DNA of 64,000 nucleotides. Source: Planctomycetota bacterium. GTDB taxonomy: Bacteria; Planctomycetota; PLA2; JAEUHO01. The translations under genes were made by a program, and so were the position numbers. Below are positions 19,795 to 27,796 of this stretch, piece after piece. Positions within the stretch are counted from its first letter, which is position 1, and each line of letters starts with the position of its first letter. Under the pieces are notes generated by a model. The model had not been told where the DNA came from. It worked only from the letters and a program-made list of their open reading frames with translations, and did not search any database. The stretch spans positions 31,298 to 95,297 of the forward strand of contig JANQJW010000004.1 of the NCBI GenBank assembly GCA_028281445.1, given 5' to 3'.

Positions 19795-20655
19795 ATGGCC
19801 AAGAGCAGCTCCAGCTTCGACACCTACCTCAGGGAGATCCAGCGCCATGCGCTGTTGACTCCCGATGAGGAGAAGGCCCTCGGCCGGCGGGTCCAGAACC
19901 AAGACGTCGACCACATCGACGCCATGATCGCGCGCGAGGCGATGATCCTCGCCAACCTCCGCCTGGTGATCTCCGTCGCGAAGCGTTATCAGGGTCGGGG
20001 CATGACGCTGCCCGACCTGGTGGAGGAAGGCAACCTCGGCCTCGTGCACGCGGTCGAGAAGTTCGACCCCGAGATGGACACGCGCTTCTCCACCTACGCA
20101 ACGTGGTGGATCAAGCAGGCCATCCGCCGCGCGCTGATGAACAAGGTCAAGACCGTGCGCATCCCCGCCTACCTCGCGGAGGAGCTGACGCGCTGGCGTG
20201 TGTTCGCGCGCAAGTTCGAGCAGCAGAACGGACGTCCGCCCGAGGCCGACGAGCTGCTGGCCGAGATGGACCCGCCGCCGGGCCGCCGCAAGCTCCTGCT
20301 GCGCCTATTCGGCGAGTCGGCACCGGGCAGCGCCTCCGTGTCGCTCGACCTGCTCTTCGAGAGCGTCGACGCGGTCGTGGACCCGCGCGCCGAGCGCCCC
20401 GATCTGATCGACTTTGCATCATGGGAGCGGGTCGGGCTCGTTGACGAGATCGGCAAGCTCCCCGAGCGCGAGGCAGAGATCCTCCGCATGCGCTACGGCC
20501 TGGGTGCGATCGAGCAGCCGATGACGTTGCGTGAGATCGGTCGCCAGCTCGAGCTTTCGCGCGAGCGCGTGCGGCAGCTCGAACACATCGCGCTCGACCG
20601 CTTGCGCAAGGCGATGGGCGGCACGCCCCAGCAAGCGCGCCGCCGCGGCGCATGA
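19795..20655 (+). CDS. sigma-70 family RNA polymerase sigma factor (group 2-like)
   Basis: 286 residues without region 1.1. Region 1.2 is FDTYLREIQRHALLTPDEE. Region 2 includes LRLVISVAKRYQGRG, DLVEEGNLGLVHAVEKFDP and TRFSTYATWWIKQAIRRAL, which contains the -10 recognition and melting residues. Region 4 is TLREIGRQLELSRERVRQLEHIALDRLRKAM with a helix-turn-helix. The linker between regions 3 and 4 is odd, with a proline/arginine-rich stretch and LLFESVDAVVDPRAERPD. It fits a stationary-phase or alternative group 2 sigma factor rather than the housekeeping RpoD. It overlaps hemW by four bases. Confidence 0.85.
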   Translation: MAKSSSSFDTYLREIQRHALLTPDEEKALGRRVQNQDVDHIDAMIAREAMILANLRLVISVAKRYQGRGMTLPDLVEEGNLGLVHAVEKFDPEMDTRFSTYATWWIKQAIRRALMNKVKTVRIPAYLAEELTRWRVFARKFEQQNGRPPEADELLAEMDPPPGRRKLLLRLFGESAPGSASVSLDLLFESVDAVVDPRAERPDLIDFASWERVGLVDEIGKLPEREAEILRMRYGLGAIEQPMTLREIGRQLELSRERVRQLEHIALDRLRKAMGGTPQQARRRGA

Positions 20656-21794
20656 CCGCGTCCGACGCGATCTTCGAACACCTCTACGTGCACTTCCCGT
20701 TCTGCGCGCGAAAGTGCCCCTACTGCGACTTCAACTCGCACGCAGGCCGCGACGATCTCATCGACCGCTACATCGACGCGCTCGTGCTTGAGCTCGAGCG
20801 CTGGGCGGGCCAGGTCCGTCCGCGCACGATCTTCGTCGGCGGCGGCACACCGACGCACGGGGATGCGTCTGCGTTGGAACGCTACATCGACGCCGTTCGG
20901 GACGCCTTCGACGCCGCGGCGCTCGAGGAGTTCACGATCGAAGCCAACCCCGGGTCGCTCGATCGCGCCAAGGTGCGTGCGCTCGTTCGTGCGGGCGTGA
21001 ATCGTGTCAGCCTCGGTGTGCAGTCCTTCGACGACCGTCTCCTCGAAATGCTGGGGCGTGTTCACAACGCCGCCGATGCGGTGCGCGGTGTCGAGATCCT
21101 GCGCGCGGGCGGCATCGAGCGTCTGTCGGTGGATCTCATCCTCGCGACGCCCGGGCAGTCGCTTGCGGATCAGGAACGTGACGTCGCGCGCGCGATCGAC
21201 CTCGATCCGGAGCATGTGAGCGCGTACGTCCTGACCTTCGAGGAGGGCACAGCCTTCACCCGGTTGATGGAGGAGGGCCGCATGCCCGCGCCCGAAGCCG
21301 AGCGCGACCTCGCGCATCTCCACGTGGTGTGTGAGCGACTCGCTGCGGCGGGCTACGAGCGCTACGAGATCAGCAACTTCGCGCGCGGCGGGCGCGTGTG
21401 CCTCCACAACCTCGCGTACTGGCGAAACGCCAACTGGTTGGGCGTGGGCGCCGGCGCGCACAGCCACCGTGACGGCCGGCGTTGGAAGAACGTCGACGAC
21501 CCTGCGGCCTACGCGGCTGCGCTCGAGCGGAGCGACGCTCCGCTTGATTGGGAGGAGCACGTGCCTCCGCCGTCGCAACTCTTCGAGAGTCTGATGATGG
21601 GGCTTCGCCTCGCAGACGGCGTCGACGTGAACGAGCTCTCGTCGCGACACGGCATCGACGTGCGCACAACGTACGAGGACGTGATTCGCGAGCACGTAGC
21701 AGGCGGCCGCGCCGTGTTGGACGGGAGCCGTCTCTTTCTCACCGAGGGCGGCTTGGATCTGGCCAATCGCGTGATCAGAGACTTCGTGCCGTAG
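20652..21794 (+). CDS. hemW: HemW-like radical SAM heme chaperone / coproporphyrinogen III oxidase family
   Basis: 380 residues. The radical SAM cluster motif is FCARKCPYCDFNSHAG (CxxxCxxC), followed by FVGGGTPTHGD, IEANPGSL and VSLGVQSFDD, all typical of HemW. YEISNFARGG and the GAGAHSH segment are further family marks. HemW proteins bind heme and deliver it to respiratory enzymes; true HemN oxidases have a different N-terminus. The start overlaps the sigma factor stop (ATGA). A hairpin repeat follows the stop. Confidence 0.88.
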   Translation: MTASDAIFEHLYVHFPFCARKCPYCDFNSHAGRDDLIDRYIDALVLELERWAGQVRPRTIFVGGGTPTHGDASALERYIDAVRDAFDAAALEEFTIEANPGSLDRAKVRALVRAGVNRVSLGVQSFDDRLLEMLGRVHNAADAVRGVEILRAGGIERLSVDLILATPGQSLADQERDVARAIDLDPEHVSAYVLTFEEGTAFTRLMEEGRMPAPEAERDLAHLHVVCERLAAAGYERYEISNFARGGRVCLHNLAYWRNANWLGVGAGAHSHRDGRRWKNVDDPAAYAAALERSDAPLDWEEHVPPPSQLFESLMMGLRLADGVDVNELSSRHGIDVRTTYEDVIREHVAGGRAVLDGSRLFLTEGGLDLANRVIRDFVP

Positions 21795-21812
21795 ACGGCG
21801 GGCGCAATTCGC

Positions 21813-21899
21813 GGACGGGCACAAGGCCCGTCCCTACATGCCATTGCATGTGCCCACGGAGCGCCATATAGGGTATAGGGGAGGGCCTTGTGCCCTCCC
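21813..21899. repeat. two hairpin repeats of a dispersed intergenic family
   Basis: Between hemW and a convergent gene there are two perfect stem-loops: GGACGGGC-ACAAG-GCCCGTCC (21813-21833) and GGGAGGGC-CTTGT-GCCCTCCC (21879-21899). The second, with its TAGGG lead-in, is identical over 24 bases to 32179-32202. They could act as bidirectional terminators for the convergent genes but lack a T-run. Confidence 0.7.
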
Positions 21900-21915
21900 T
21901 CGATCCTCGTGGGAC

Positions 21916-22398
21916 CTACGCCGGTTGGAACCGGCCCTCGACGTACTGCAACCCCTTCGGGCTCAACTGGTAGAGCCCGCGGCGGCTGCCCTCCTGGAGA
22001 TGTCCCAGCTTGCGCTTCAGGATGCCGAGTGCGTTGTGGAGGTTCTTCGGACGTTCCCACTCGGCGTTCTGGAAGCACCAGAGAATGTCCTCGCCCGAGA
22101 CGTCGCGCTTCTTCTTGGCAACGTTCATGTAGTAGATCGACAGCAGGATGCGGTCCTGGATCGCGCCGCGGCCCTCGCGGGCCGGGCGATGCGACACGAA
22201 GTCCGCGAACGACTCAGGTGCCTTCGGCTTCTCTTCGACGGGCGCGGCGACCTCCGTCGGGGCGCCGACCGCGGTGTGCAGGAACTGACGGAACCGCTGT
22301 ACCTGCCGCTCGACGAATTCTTCGGATCCGGCGAATTCGAGGTCCACGCCTTCGGCCGTGAACTTGAAGACGGTCTCGTTGGTGTTCTCAGCAGTCAT
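21916..22398 (-). CDS. unrecognised protein with C-terminal winged-helix-like region
   Basis: 160 residues; I do not recognise the family. The N-terminal part, FKFTAEGVDLEFAGSEEFVERQVQRF, reads as a short beta strand plus an amphipathic helix; then comes a proline/glutamate linker. The C-terminal 75 residues (DRILLSIYYMN, DILWCFQNAEWERPKNLHNALGILKRKLGHL, YQLSPKGLQYVE) have the helix spacing and the final strand pattern of a winged helix, so DNA binding or a protein scaffold role is possible. The ATG at 22398 has GGAGGTCTACCG upstream. It points toward hemW. Confidence 0.6.
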   Translation of the reverse strand: MTAENTNETVFKFTAEGVDLEFAGSEEFVERQVQRFRQFLHTAVGAPTEVAAPVEEKPKAPESFADFVSHRPAREGRGAIQDRILLSIYYMNVAKKKRDVSGEDILWCFQNAEWERPKNLHNALGILKRKLGHLQEGSRRGLYQLSPKGLQYVEGRFQPA

Positions 22399-22515
22399 CG
22401 GTAGACCTCCAGCGCAACATCCGTACGGCGGATTCTACGAGCGGCTGCGTGGTACGGGGACGCGGGGCCTGTTGGGTTCCGGTAAGGGCGTTTCGCGTTG
22501 CGTCGCCAGGCGGAC

Positions 22516-23607
22516 CTATCGGTCCTTCGCGTAGTCTTCGCGCCGCCAGAGTTCGAGCCAGTCGCCTTGGTCCCGGCTGCGGACGCGGTAGCCGACGCTC
22601 TCCAGCTTCTTCGCGGTCTTCTTCTTCGGCTTGGGTTTCGCCGCCGGCTCGAGCATGCGCAGCAGTTCCTTCATCAGTCCGTCGAGCTGGCGGCTGGGTT
22701 CGCGTGTCTCGCCTTGCTGCGGCATCGCCTTCATCAACTCCTCCAGGTGCCGGAGCATCTCGCGAAGCTGCTTCGGGTTTGCACCGCTTCCATTGCTCGG
22801 CGCGCGCGTGCCGCCACGTCGCAGTCCGCTCGGGGGCGGAGGGGGCATCGGCGGGCGCTGCGGCCGGGCCTGCGGGCGTCCGCCTCCGTCCTGGAGCTGG
22901 CGCAGGGTGTCGATCAGGCGTTGGATGTCCGCCTGGCCTGAACGGCCGCGACGGGCGCCACGCCTGAACCGTCGCGGGGGCTCGACGCCTTCGCCGAAGG
23001 CACGGAACCACTCGTCGGCGCTGGAGGCGCGGCCGTCGCCGCGGCCGTCCCAGGACCGCCATTCATCGCCGTCCCAGATGATGATCGAGCCGCCCTGCCC
23101 CCCGCCGCCTGAGCGACCCCAAGGACCGAAGCGCTGAACGCGCATACCGCGCCTGCGCCGCGGGCCCTCCATACGCAGGCGTACGGAGGGTCCCTCTTCG
23201 AGCAGGCCCATCATCGGGCCGAGGCCTTGCAGCATCGCGTGCATGAAGTGGCGCTGCATCCACTGCATGAGCTCGTCCGCGGTCCAGCCGTCGGCCTTGA
23301 GCGCGTCGCGCAGGCCCGCCATGGGTACGTCCTTCGCGGCGAACCAGTAGTGCAGCGGGCTCTTGGCTGCTTCGCCTTCGGCCTCCCCCATCGCCCTCAT
23401 GTGGCGCGCCATCTCCTTCATCATCCAGCGCCGCGCCGTGTCCATCGGGTCGCGTCCTGCCTGCCCGTCCGCGGCCTTGCGGATCTTCACCTTCTTCTTC
23501 ACACGCTTGGGTTCCGCGTCGTCATCGGCCCAAGCCGGGTTGGAGATCAGAGCGGCGACGCCGATCACGACGATCAGGGCGAGCCACCAATGGCGCATCT
23601 TGAACAT
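22516..23607 (-). CDS. secreted low-complexity hypothetical protein
   Basis: 363 residues with a Sec signal peptide (HWWLALIVVIGVAALISNPAWA, probable cleavage after AWA). The mature part is rich in Arg, Met, Gly and Pro, with a helical region of methionine-rich repeats (residues 55-125), a glycine/arginine-rich middle and a proline stretch near 255. The C-terminus, YRVRSRDQGDWLELWRRED, is more conserved-looking. ATG 23607 has GGGAGG seven bases upstream. I recognise no family. It may be a periplasmic RNA- or polyanion-binding protein given its basic composition, but that is speculation. Confidence 0.6.
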   Translation of the reverse strand: MFKMRHWWLALIVVIGVAALISNPAWADDDAEPKRVKKKVKIRKAADGQAGRDPMDTARRWMMKEMARHMRAMGEAEGEAAKSPLHYWFAAKDVPMAGLRDALKADGWTADELMQWMQRHFMHAMLQGLGPMMGLLEEGPSVRLRMEGPRRRRGMRVQRFGPWGRSGGGGQGGSIIIWDGDEWRSWDGRGDGRASSADEWFRAFGEGVEPPRRFRRGARRGRSGQADIQRLIDTLRQLQDGGGRPQARPQRPPMPPPPPSGLRRGGTRAPSNGSGANPKQLREMLRHLEELMKAMPQQGETREPSRQLDGLMKELLRMLEPAAKPKPKKKTAKKLESVGYRVRSRDQGDWLELWRREDYAKDR

Positions 23608-23688
23608 GGAGTCCTCCCAGGAAGCTGCAGCGAGTCCACCGATCCTACGGCTGGCCGTGGGGTGTTGTTTGCCCCTAGGACGACGCGC

Positions 23689-24408
23689 CTAGCGCCCGAT
23701 TCGTAGGCGTTCGCCAAGCAAGGGCGGCAGGCCAGCACGCAGGATCCGGCCGATCGTGGCGCCGATGTCGTACTCCACGCGGTGCAGCTCGAGGATGCGC
23801 TCCTCGGTGTCGAAGACGGCGAACGCCGAGCGCGGATCCTCGTCCCGCGGCTGGCCGACGCTGCCCGGGTTGGCGATCCCGATTCGATCGCCGAACTCGA
23901 TACGCGACTCCACGGAGTACGTGATCGGCACGCCCTCGAAGAAGGTGACGGGGATGTGGCTGTGACCCACGAACGCCGTGCGCGTGCCCATCTCCTCGAA
24001 GGAGAGATACGCGTCGTAGGGCGTCTGCATGTAGTCGAAGGCCTGCGGCTCGTGCACCGTGCCGTGCGCGAGCGTGACGTCGCCCTCGACATGGACCAGC
24101 GGTAGGTTCCCGAGCCAGGCGATCTCCTCGCCGGACAGCTCGCGGCGGGTCCAGAGAATGGCCGCCTGCGCCTGGGTGTTGAAGTACTCCAGGCCGAGCT
24201 TGCCGGCGACGGCCCAATCGTGGTTGCCGCCCACCAGGACGGGATCGAGCTCGCGCGTCAGAGCAAGGCACTCGCGCGCGTCGGCGCCGTATCCCACCAG
24301 GTCCCCCAGGCACATGTAGCCATCGACGCCCTGGCGCTCCATGCCCTCCACGACGGCGCGCAGCGCCTCGAGATTGCTGTGGATGTCGCCGAAGACGCCG
24401 TACCGCAC
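23689..24408 (-). CDS. calcineurin-like metallophosphoesterase
   Basis: 239 residues with the full set of metallophosphoesterase motifs: FGDIHSN (DxH), LGDLVGYG (GDxxG), GGNHDWA (GNHD), FVGHSH and IANPGSVGQPRD. This resembles the YfcE/MJ0936-like group acting on phosphodiesters or phosphorylated small molecules; the substrate is unknown. It sits between a secreted protein and a membrane protein on the same strand with gaps of 65 and 81 bp, so a common unit is possible but not certain. Confidence 0.85.
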   Translation of the reverse strand: MRYGVFGDIHSNLEALRAVVEGMERQGVDGYMCLGDLVGYGADARECLALTRELDPVLVGGNHDWAVAGKLGLEYFNTQAQAAILWTRRELSGEEIAWLGNLPLVHVEGDVTLAHGTVHEPQAFDYMQTPYDAYLSFEEMGTRTAFVGHSHIPVTFFEGVPITYSVESRIEFGDRIGIANPGSVGQPRDEDPRSAFAVFDTEERILELHRVEYDIGATIGRILRAGLPPLLGERLRIGR

Positions 24409-24473
24409 GATGAGGGGATATCCCGGGGCTGGATGCGGGCTGCGTCGGTCGAACGCCCGCGGACAAAACTGCG

Positions 24474-25151
24474 TCAGGAGGGACGGCTCAGGGCGAGGGT
24501 CGCAAGCAGCAGACCTGCCACGGCGGCGGAAGTATAGCCCAGCCCTTCAAGGGCTCCCGCGGCCTCGCGCGGACCTGGCAACCAACTGCGCAGGATCCGG
24601 CCCGGAAGGCCCTCGAGGAACGGTGCGCGTCCCCACGGCAGATGCCCCAGCACCCAGACGAGAAACACCGCCAGCATGGTGCCACCACCGCGCCAGACGT
24701 TACCCACCAGCACGGCCCACGCCGCTACAATGCCTGTGGCCTGAATACTTGTAGATAGCAAGGAGATGCCGTCCGGCATCTCGAGCGCGCCTGTGAGGCC
24801 CGCGGTCAGGAATCCCACGATGATGGCCAGCATGGCGCCGGCCAGTGTGGCGCCTGCCCAGCGTCCGAGGATACGTCCGGCGAGTCCGGCCGCGGTGGCG
24901 TCGGCTGCCTGGGCGAAACCAGAGTGGCGGTCTTCGTCGAGTGCACGTCCGATGAGCCACAGAGTCAGCAGCACGCCGGCGAGGTGGCTGGTGCTGTAGA
25001 GCAGCGGGTCGTTCTGTTCCCCCACTTCGGTCAGCGCCAGGATCGCTGCGCTCGCGGCGAACCAGCCGGCGAACGCACCACAGGCTGCAAGCACGTAGCT
25101 CACGGGCGACCGATAGGCCTGGCGGATGGTGGCGAGCGCGTAGGGCCACAT
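24474..25151 (-). CDS. ABC-2-like multi-pass membrane protein
   Basis: 225 residues from ATG 25151. Six hydrophobic segments can be seen (about residues 12-32, 56-70, 88-105, 118-135, 143-160 and 195-220). The start IRQAYRSPVSYVLAACGAFAGWFA and the overall layout match the membrane part of ABC-2 type transporters, in which a gliding-motility or copper-efflux permease begins in the same way. No ATP-binding subunit is adjacent. A GTG at 25169 would add six residues. Confidence 0.5.
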   Translation of the reverse strand: MWPYALATIRQAYRSPVSYVLAACGAFAGWFAASAAILALTEVGEQNDPLLYSTSHLAGVLLTLWLIGRALDEDRHSGFAQAADATAAGLAGRILGRWAGATLAGAMLAIIVGFLTAGLTGALEMPDGISLLSTSIQATGIVAAWAVLVGNVWRGGGTMLAVFLVWVLGHLPWGRAPFLEGLPGRILRSWLPGPREAAGALEGLGYTSAAVAGLLLATLALSRPS

Positions 25152-25295
25152 GCCCCCGTGGTCTACCACGGGGTGTTGCCATCACGACCACCATCTACGG
25201 GATCGCGGGCCGACCACTCGCTGCGCTCGGGTCGCCCCTACATCGCGCACTGCCGGGCGGCCTGCCCAGGTCTGTCGTCGATGTAGCCCGCGCAT

Positions 25296-25337
25296 GACTC
25301 CCGGGAGTCGCGTGGCGTCCTCGGACTCCCGGGAGTC
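25296..25337. promoter_or_regulatory. tandem perfect palindromes upstream of parB
   Basis: The 14-bp palindrome GACTCCCGGGAGTC occurs at 25296-25309 and again at 25324-25337, with a degenerate third half at about 25358 (GACTCCCTGGG). Spacing start to start is 28 bp. parB begins at 25438. This looks like an operator for a dimeric protein or an unusual centromere-like site. It does not match the canonical parS (GTTTCACGTGAAAC). Confidence 0.5.
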
Positions 25338-25437
25338 ACGCGGTGGCCCCGAATCGCCGACTCCCTGGGTAGAGGGCTCCCGCCCACGTCTGCGGGGGCC
25401 CGTACAGTGCACTGCTGACTCGTCCTGGAGATCCCCT

Positions 25438-26337
25438 ATGAAGCCCAAGAGGCTCGGCCGCGGTCTGCGTGGTCTCATCAACAGCACCGAAGAGCAGGAG
25501 GGGGCCGCCACCGCGCCTCCGGCGCGCACGATGCCACCGCCCAAGCCGGGGCCCGTGCCCGTGACCAACGGCTCCCGCGAGGTCCCGGTTGGTGAGGTGC
25601 TGCCGAACCCGTATCAGCCCCGCAAGGCGTTCGACGAGGCGGAGCTCGACGATCTCAAGGCCTCCATCCAGGAGCACGGCATCCTCCAGCCGATCGTGGT
25701 GCGCCGGGCCCCCAACGGCTACGAGGTCATTGCCGGCGAGCGCCGGCTGCGCGCGGTCCAGGCGCTTGGGCACGAGCTGGTCCCTGTCGTCATCCGCAAG
25801 GCGGACGACGAGGACATGCAGACGCTGGCGCTGGTGGAGAACCTGCAGCGGGTGGATCTCAATGCGATGGAGAAGGCCCGCGCGCTCCAGGCCATGATGC
25901 GCAACTTCGAGCTGACCCAGCAGGAGGTGGCGGACCGGGTCGGCAAGGCGCGCACGAGTATCTCGAACCTGGTTCGCCTTCTCGACTTGCCGGCGGAGAT
26001 CCAGGAGCTGGTGTCCAGCGGCGCGTTGTCGGGCGCGCACGCTCGAGCGGTGCTGTTGGTCAAGGGGGATGCGGCCCGCATCGCCCTGGCTTGCCGCGCG
26101 GCCGAGGAGGGGCTCACGGTCCGGCGCATCGAGCAGTTGGCCGCAGGGCAGCGCAGCCCGAAGCGTGCTCAGCCCAAGCCCGACGATCCCTACGTCAAGG
26201 ACCTCGAGGACCGTATGCGCAAGGCCCTCGGGACGAACGTGGCGCTCAAGACGTCAGGCGGCGGCGGCCGGATCGAGATCCGCTATCACGACGCGGGCGA
26301 GCTGGACCGGTTGCTCGAGCTGTTCGGCGTCGAGTAG
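25438..26337 (+). CDS. parB: chromosome-partitioning protein ParB
   Basis: 299 residues beginning at ATG 25438 (KRLGRGLRGLI, the usual ParB N-terminus). The CTPase/clamp domain is NPYQPRKAFDEAELDDLKASI with GERRLRAVQALG and ALVENLQRVDLNAMEKA. The helix-turn-helix is QQEVADRVGKARTSISNLVRLLDLP. A C-terminal dimerisation domain follows with YVKDLEDRMRKAL and HDAGELDRLLELFG. ParB loads at parS and drives origin segregation. The parA partner that normally precedes it is not present here; a minus-strand membrane protein lies upstream. It ends 22 bp before a convergent gene. Confidence 0.95.
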   Translation: MKPKRLGRGLRGLINSTEEQEGAATAPPARTMPPPKPGPVPVTNGSREVPVGEVLPNPYQPRKAFDEAELDDLKASIQEHGILQPIVVRRAPNGYEVIAGERRLRAVQALGHELVPVVIRKADDEDMQTLALVENLQRVDLNAMEKARALQAMMRNFELTQQEVADRVGKARTSISNLVRLLDLPAEIQELVSSGALSGAHARAVLLVKGDAARIALACRAAEEGLTVRRIEQLAAGQRSPKRAQPKPDDPYVKDLEDRMRKALGTNVALKTSGGGGRIEIRYHDAGELDRLLELFGVE

Positions 26338-26359
26338 CCGCGAAACGGCCCCCAAAGGC

Positions 26360-27781
26360 CTATTTGTCGCCGTCTGCGCCGTTCTTCTTCTCGTCCCCGT
26401 TGCCTGCGTCGTCATCGTTGCCAGGCAGCGGCGGGGGGAGCGGGGGCAGCTCTTCGTCGTCACCGCCACCACTCGTGCCCGTGATGGGCTTGGTCTTCGG
26501 CTCGGCCTTGAAGGCGTCGACCTTGATCGTCGAGAGGCTCCTCTCGTTGTCCTCGATCTTGGCCTTCGAGGGCAGGGCAGCGGTGGGGGATTGCAGGGTG
26601 CCGTTCTTGTAGACCAGCACCTTGATGATCTCGACGGGCTCCTGGAAGTAGCTCAGAAGGCCGGAGAGATCCGTGTCGCTGCGCACGGCCTCGTCCTCGC
26701 GCCAGACGGCGCCACCGAAGATGCGATCAAGCACCCGCGTCGACTCGAAGCCCTGCTCGTCCAGCACCTTGCCGGTGGGGGAGTACTCGTAGTCGAGGCG
26801 CGGGGAGCGCCGCACCGAGATGATGAAGCGCTCGGCGTTGTCGTACTGGTCGCTGCCGTCGTGCCATGCGGCGAGGATGCCCCGATCGTGCGGGATCCGG
26901 TTGCGCGACTCGGCCGGCAGGAGGCCCGAGCGCGACCGAGCTTCCGACGCCTTCTGGTGCGCTGCGGTGTCGAAGGCGGTGGTGTTGCCGCGGCTCTCGG
27001 CCAGACCGGCGACGACGTAGTGCTCCTCGGGCTCGGCGACGTCTCCGATCTCCTCCTTCAGCATGAAGGCGGTGCCGTCATAGAAGCCGTTGGTCGCCCG
27101 CTCGACGAAGCCCTGCGACCATTCCGGCGCAAGCTCGCTGTAGAGGCCGGCGAGCATGTCGCCTCGCGTCGTACGAAACAAAACACGAACATCCGCATCC
27201 GGGTCCTGAGGCCGCAGGAGATGCTCCTTCTCCCACTTCTCGTTCTCCTCGAACCAGTTGAGGAACTGGCGCGTGAGGCTGGGGAAGCCCTCGGAGCTCA
27301 GGCGCGTCCAGTTCAGCGGGAAGTCCGGGAAGTCGTCTCGCAGGGCAGCGAGCTGGGAGGCGCCCTTCGCGTAGAACTCGGAGCGCTTCTCCATGTCGAG
27401 CTGGCCCGGGTTCGCGAGGAGGTGGTCGGCGACGATCTTCGCGATCATGAAGCGGGTCTGGGGCTCGAGGGCGTCCTGGACCTCCTTGGCCTTGGTGTCG
27501 AGGAACTTCTCGAGGGCAGCGATGTAGCGCAGGCGCTCGGTGTTGTAGAGCCCGTACGGGTTCGCCCAGATCGGGTCCTGCGCCGGCTCCATCTCGCGAC
27601 GGATTTCGCCGAACAGGTCCCAGCGCTCGACCTCGCCCTCTTCCTTCACCGCCAGGAAGATCGCGAACGCGAAGCCCGCGATCGCCAGCACCGCGACGGC
27701 GATGAGCGCAACGCGGATGCGTGCCGCCCGCTTGGCGACGGCAGCTTCGTCGGCCTCCAGGTTCATCGGCGACTTGCTCAT
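26360..27781 (-). CDS. membrane-anchored protein with degenerate cyclophilin-like domain
   Basis: 473 residues. One N-terminal membrane helix (about 25-45) precedes a helical region and a section resembling a peptidyl-prolyl isomerase: VLFRTTRGDMLAGLYSELAPE, GFYDGTAFML, then HDRGILAAW, AERFIISVRRSPRLDYEYSPTGKV and TRVLDRI align with cyclophilin strands. The usual catalytic block (FHRVIPGFMIQGGD) is replaced by an acidic stretch, so isomerase activity is doubtful. The C-terminus is a proline/aspartate-rich tail. It follows the acyl-CoA dehydrogenase by 15 bp on the same strand. Cyclophilin homology is my inference. Confidence 0.55.
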   Translation of the reverse strand: MSKSPMNLEADEAAVAKRAARIRVALIAVAVLAIAGFAFAIFLAVKEEGEVERWDLFGEIRREMEPAQDPIWANPYGLYNTERLRYIAALEKFLDTKAKEVQDALEPQTRFMIAKIVADHLLANPGQLDMEKRSEFYAKGASQLAALRDDFPDFPLNWTRLSSEGFPSLTRQFLNWFEENEKWEKEHLLRPQDPDADVRVLFRTTRGDMLAGLYSELAPEWSQGFVERATNGFYDGTAFMLKEEIGDVAEPEEHYVVAGLAESRGNTTAFDTAAHQKASEARSRSGLLPAESRNRIPHDRGILAAWHDGSDQYDNAERFIISVRRSPRLDYEYSPTGKVLDEQGFESTRVLDRIFGGAVWREDEAVRSDTDLSGLLSYFQEPVEIIKVLVYKNGTLQSPTAALPSKAKIEDNERSLSTIKVDAFKAEPKTKPITGTSGGGDDEELPPLPPPLPGNDDDAGNGDEKKNGADGDK

Positions 27782-27796
27782 GGTCCGGACTCCGGT

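Noticed and set aside
25296..25337. canonical parS sites
   Set aside because: The palindrome is GACTCCCGGGAGTC and has no similarity to GTTTCACGTGAAAC.
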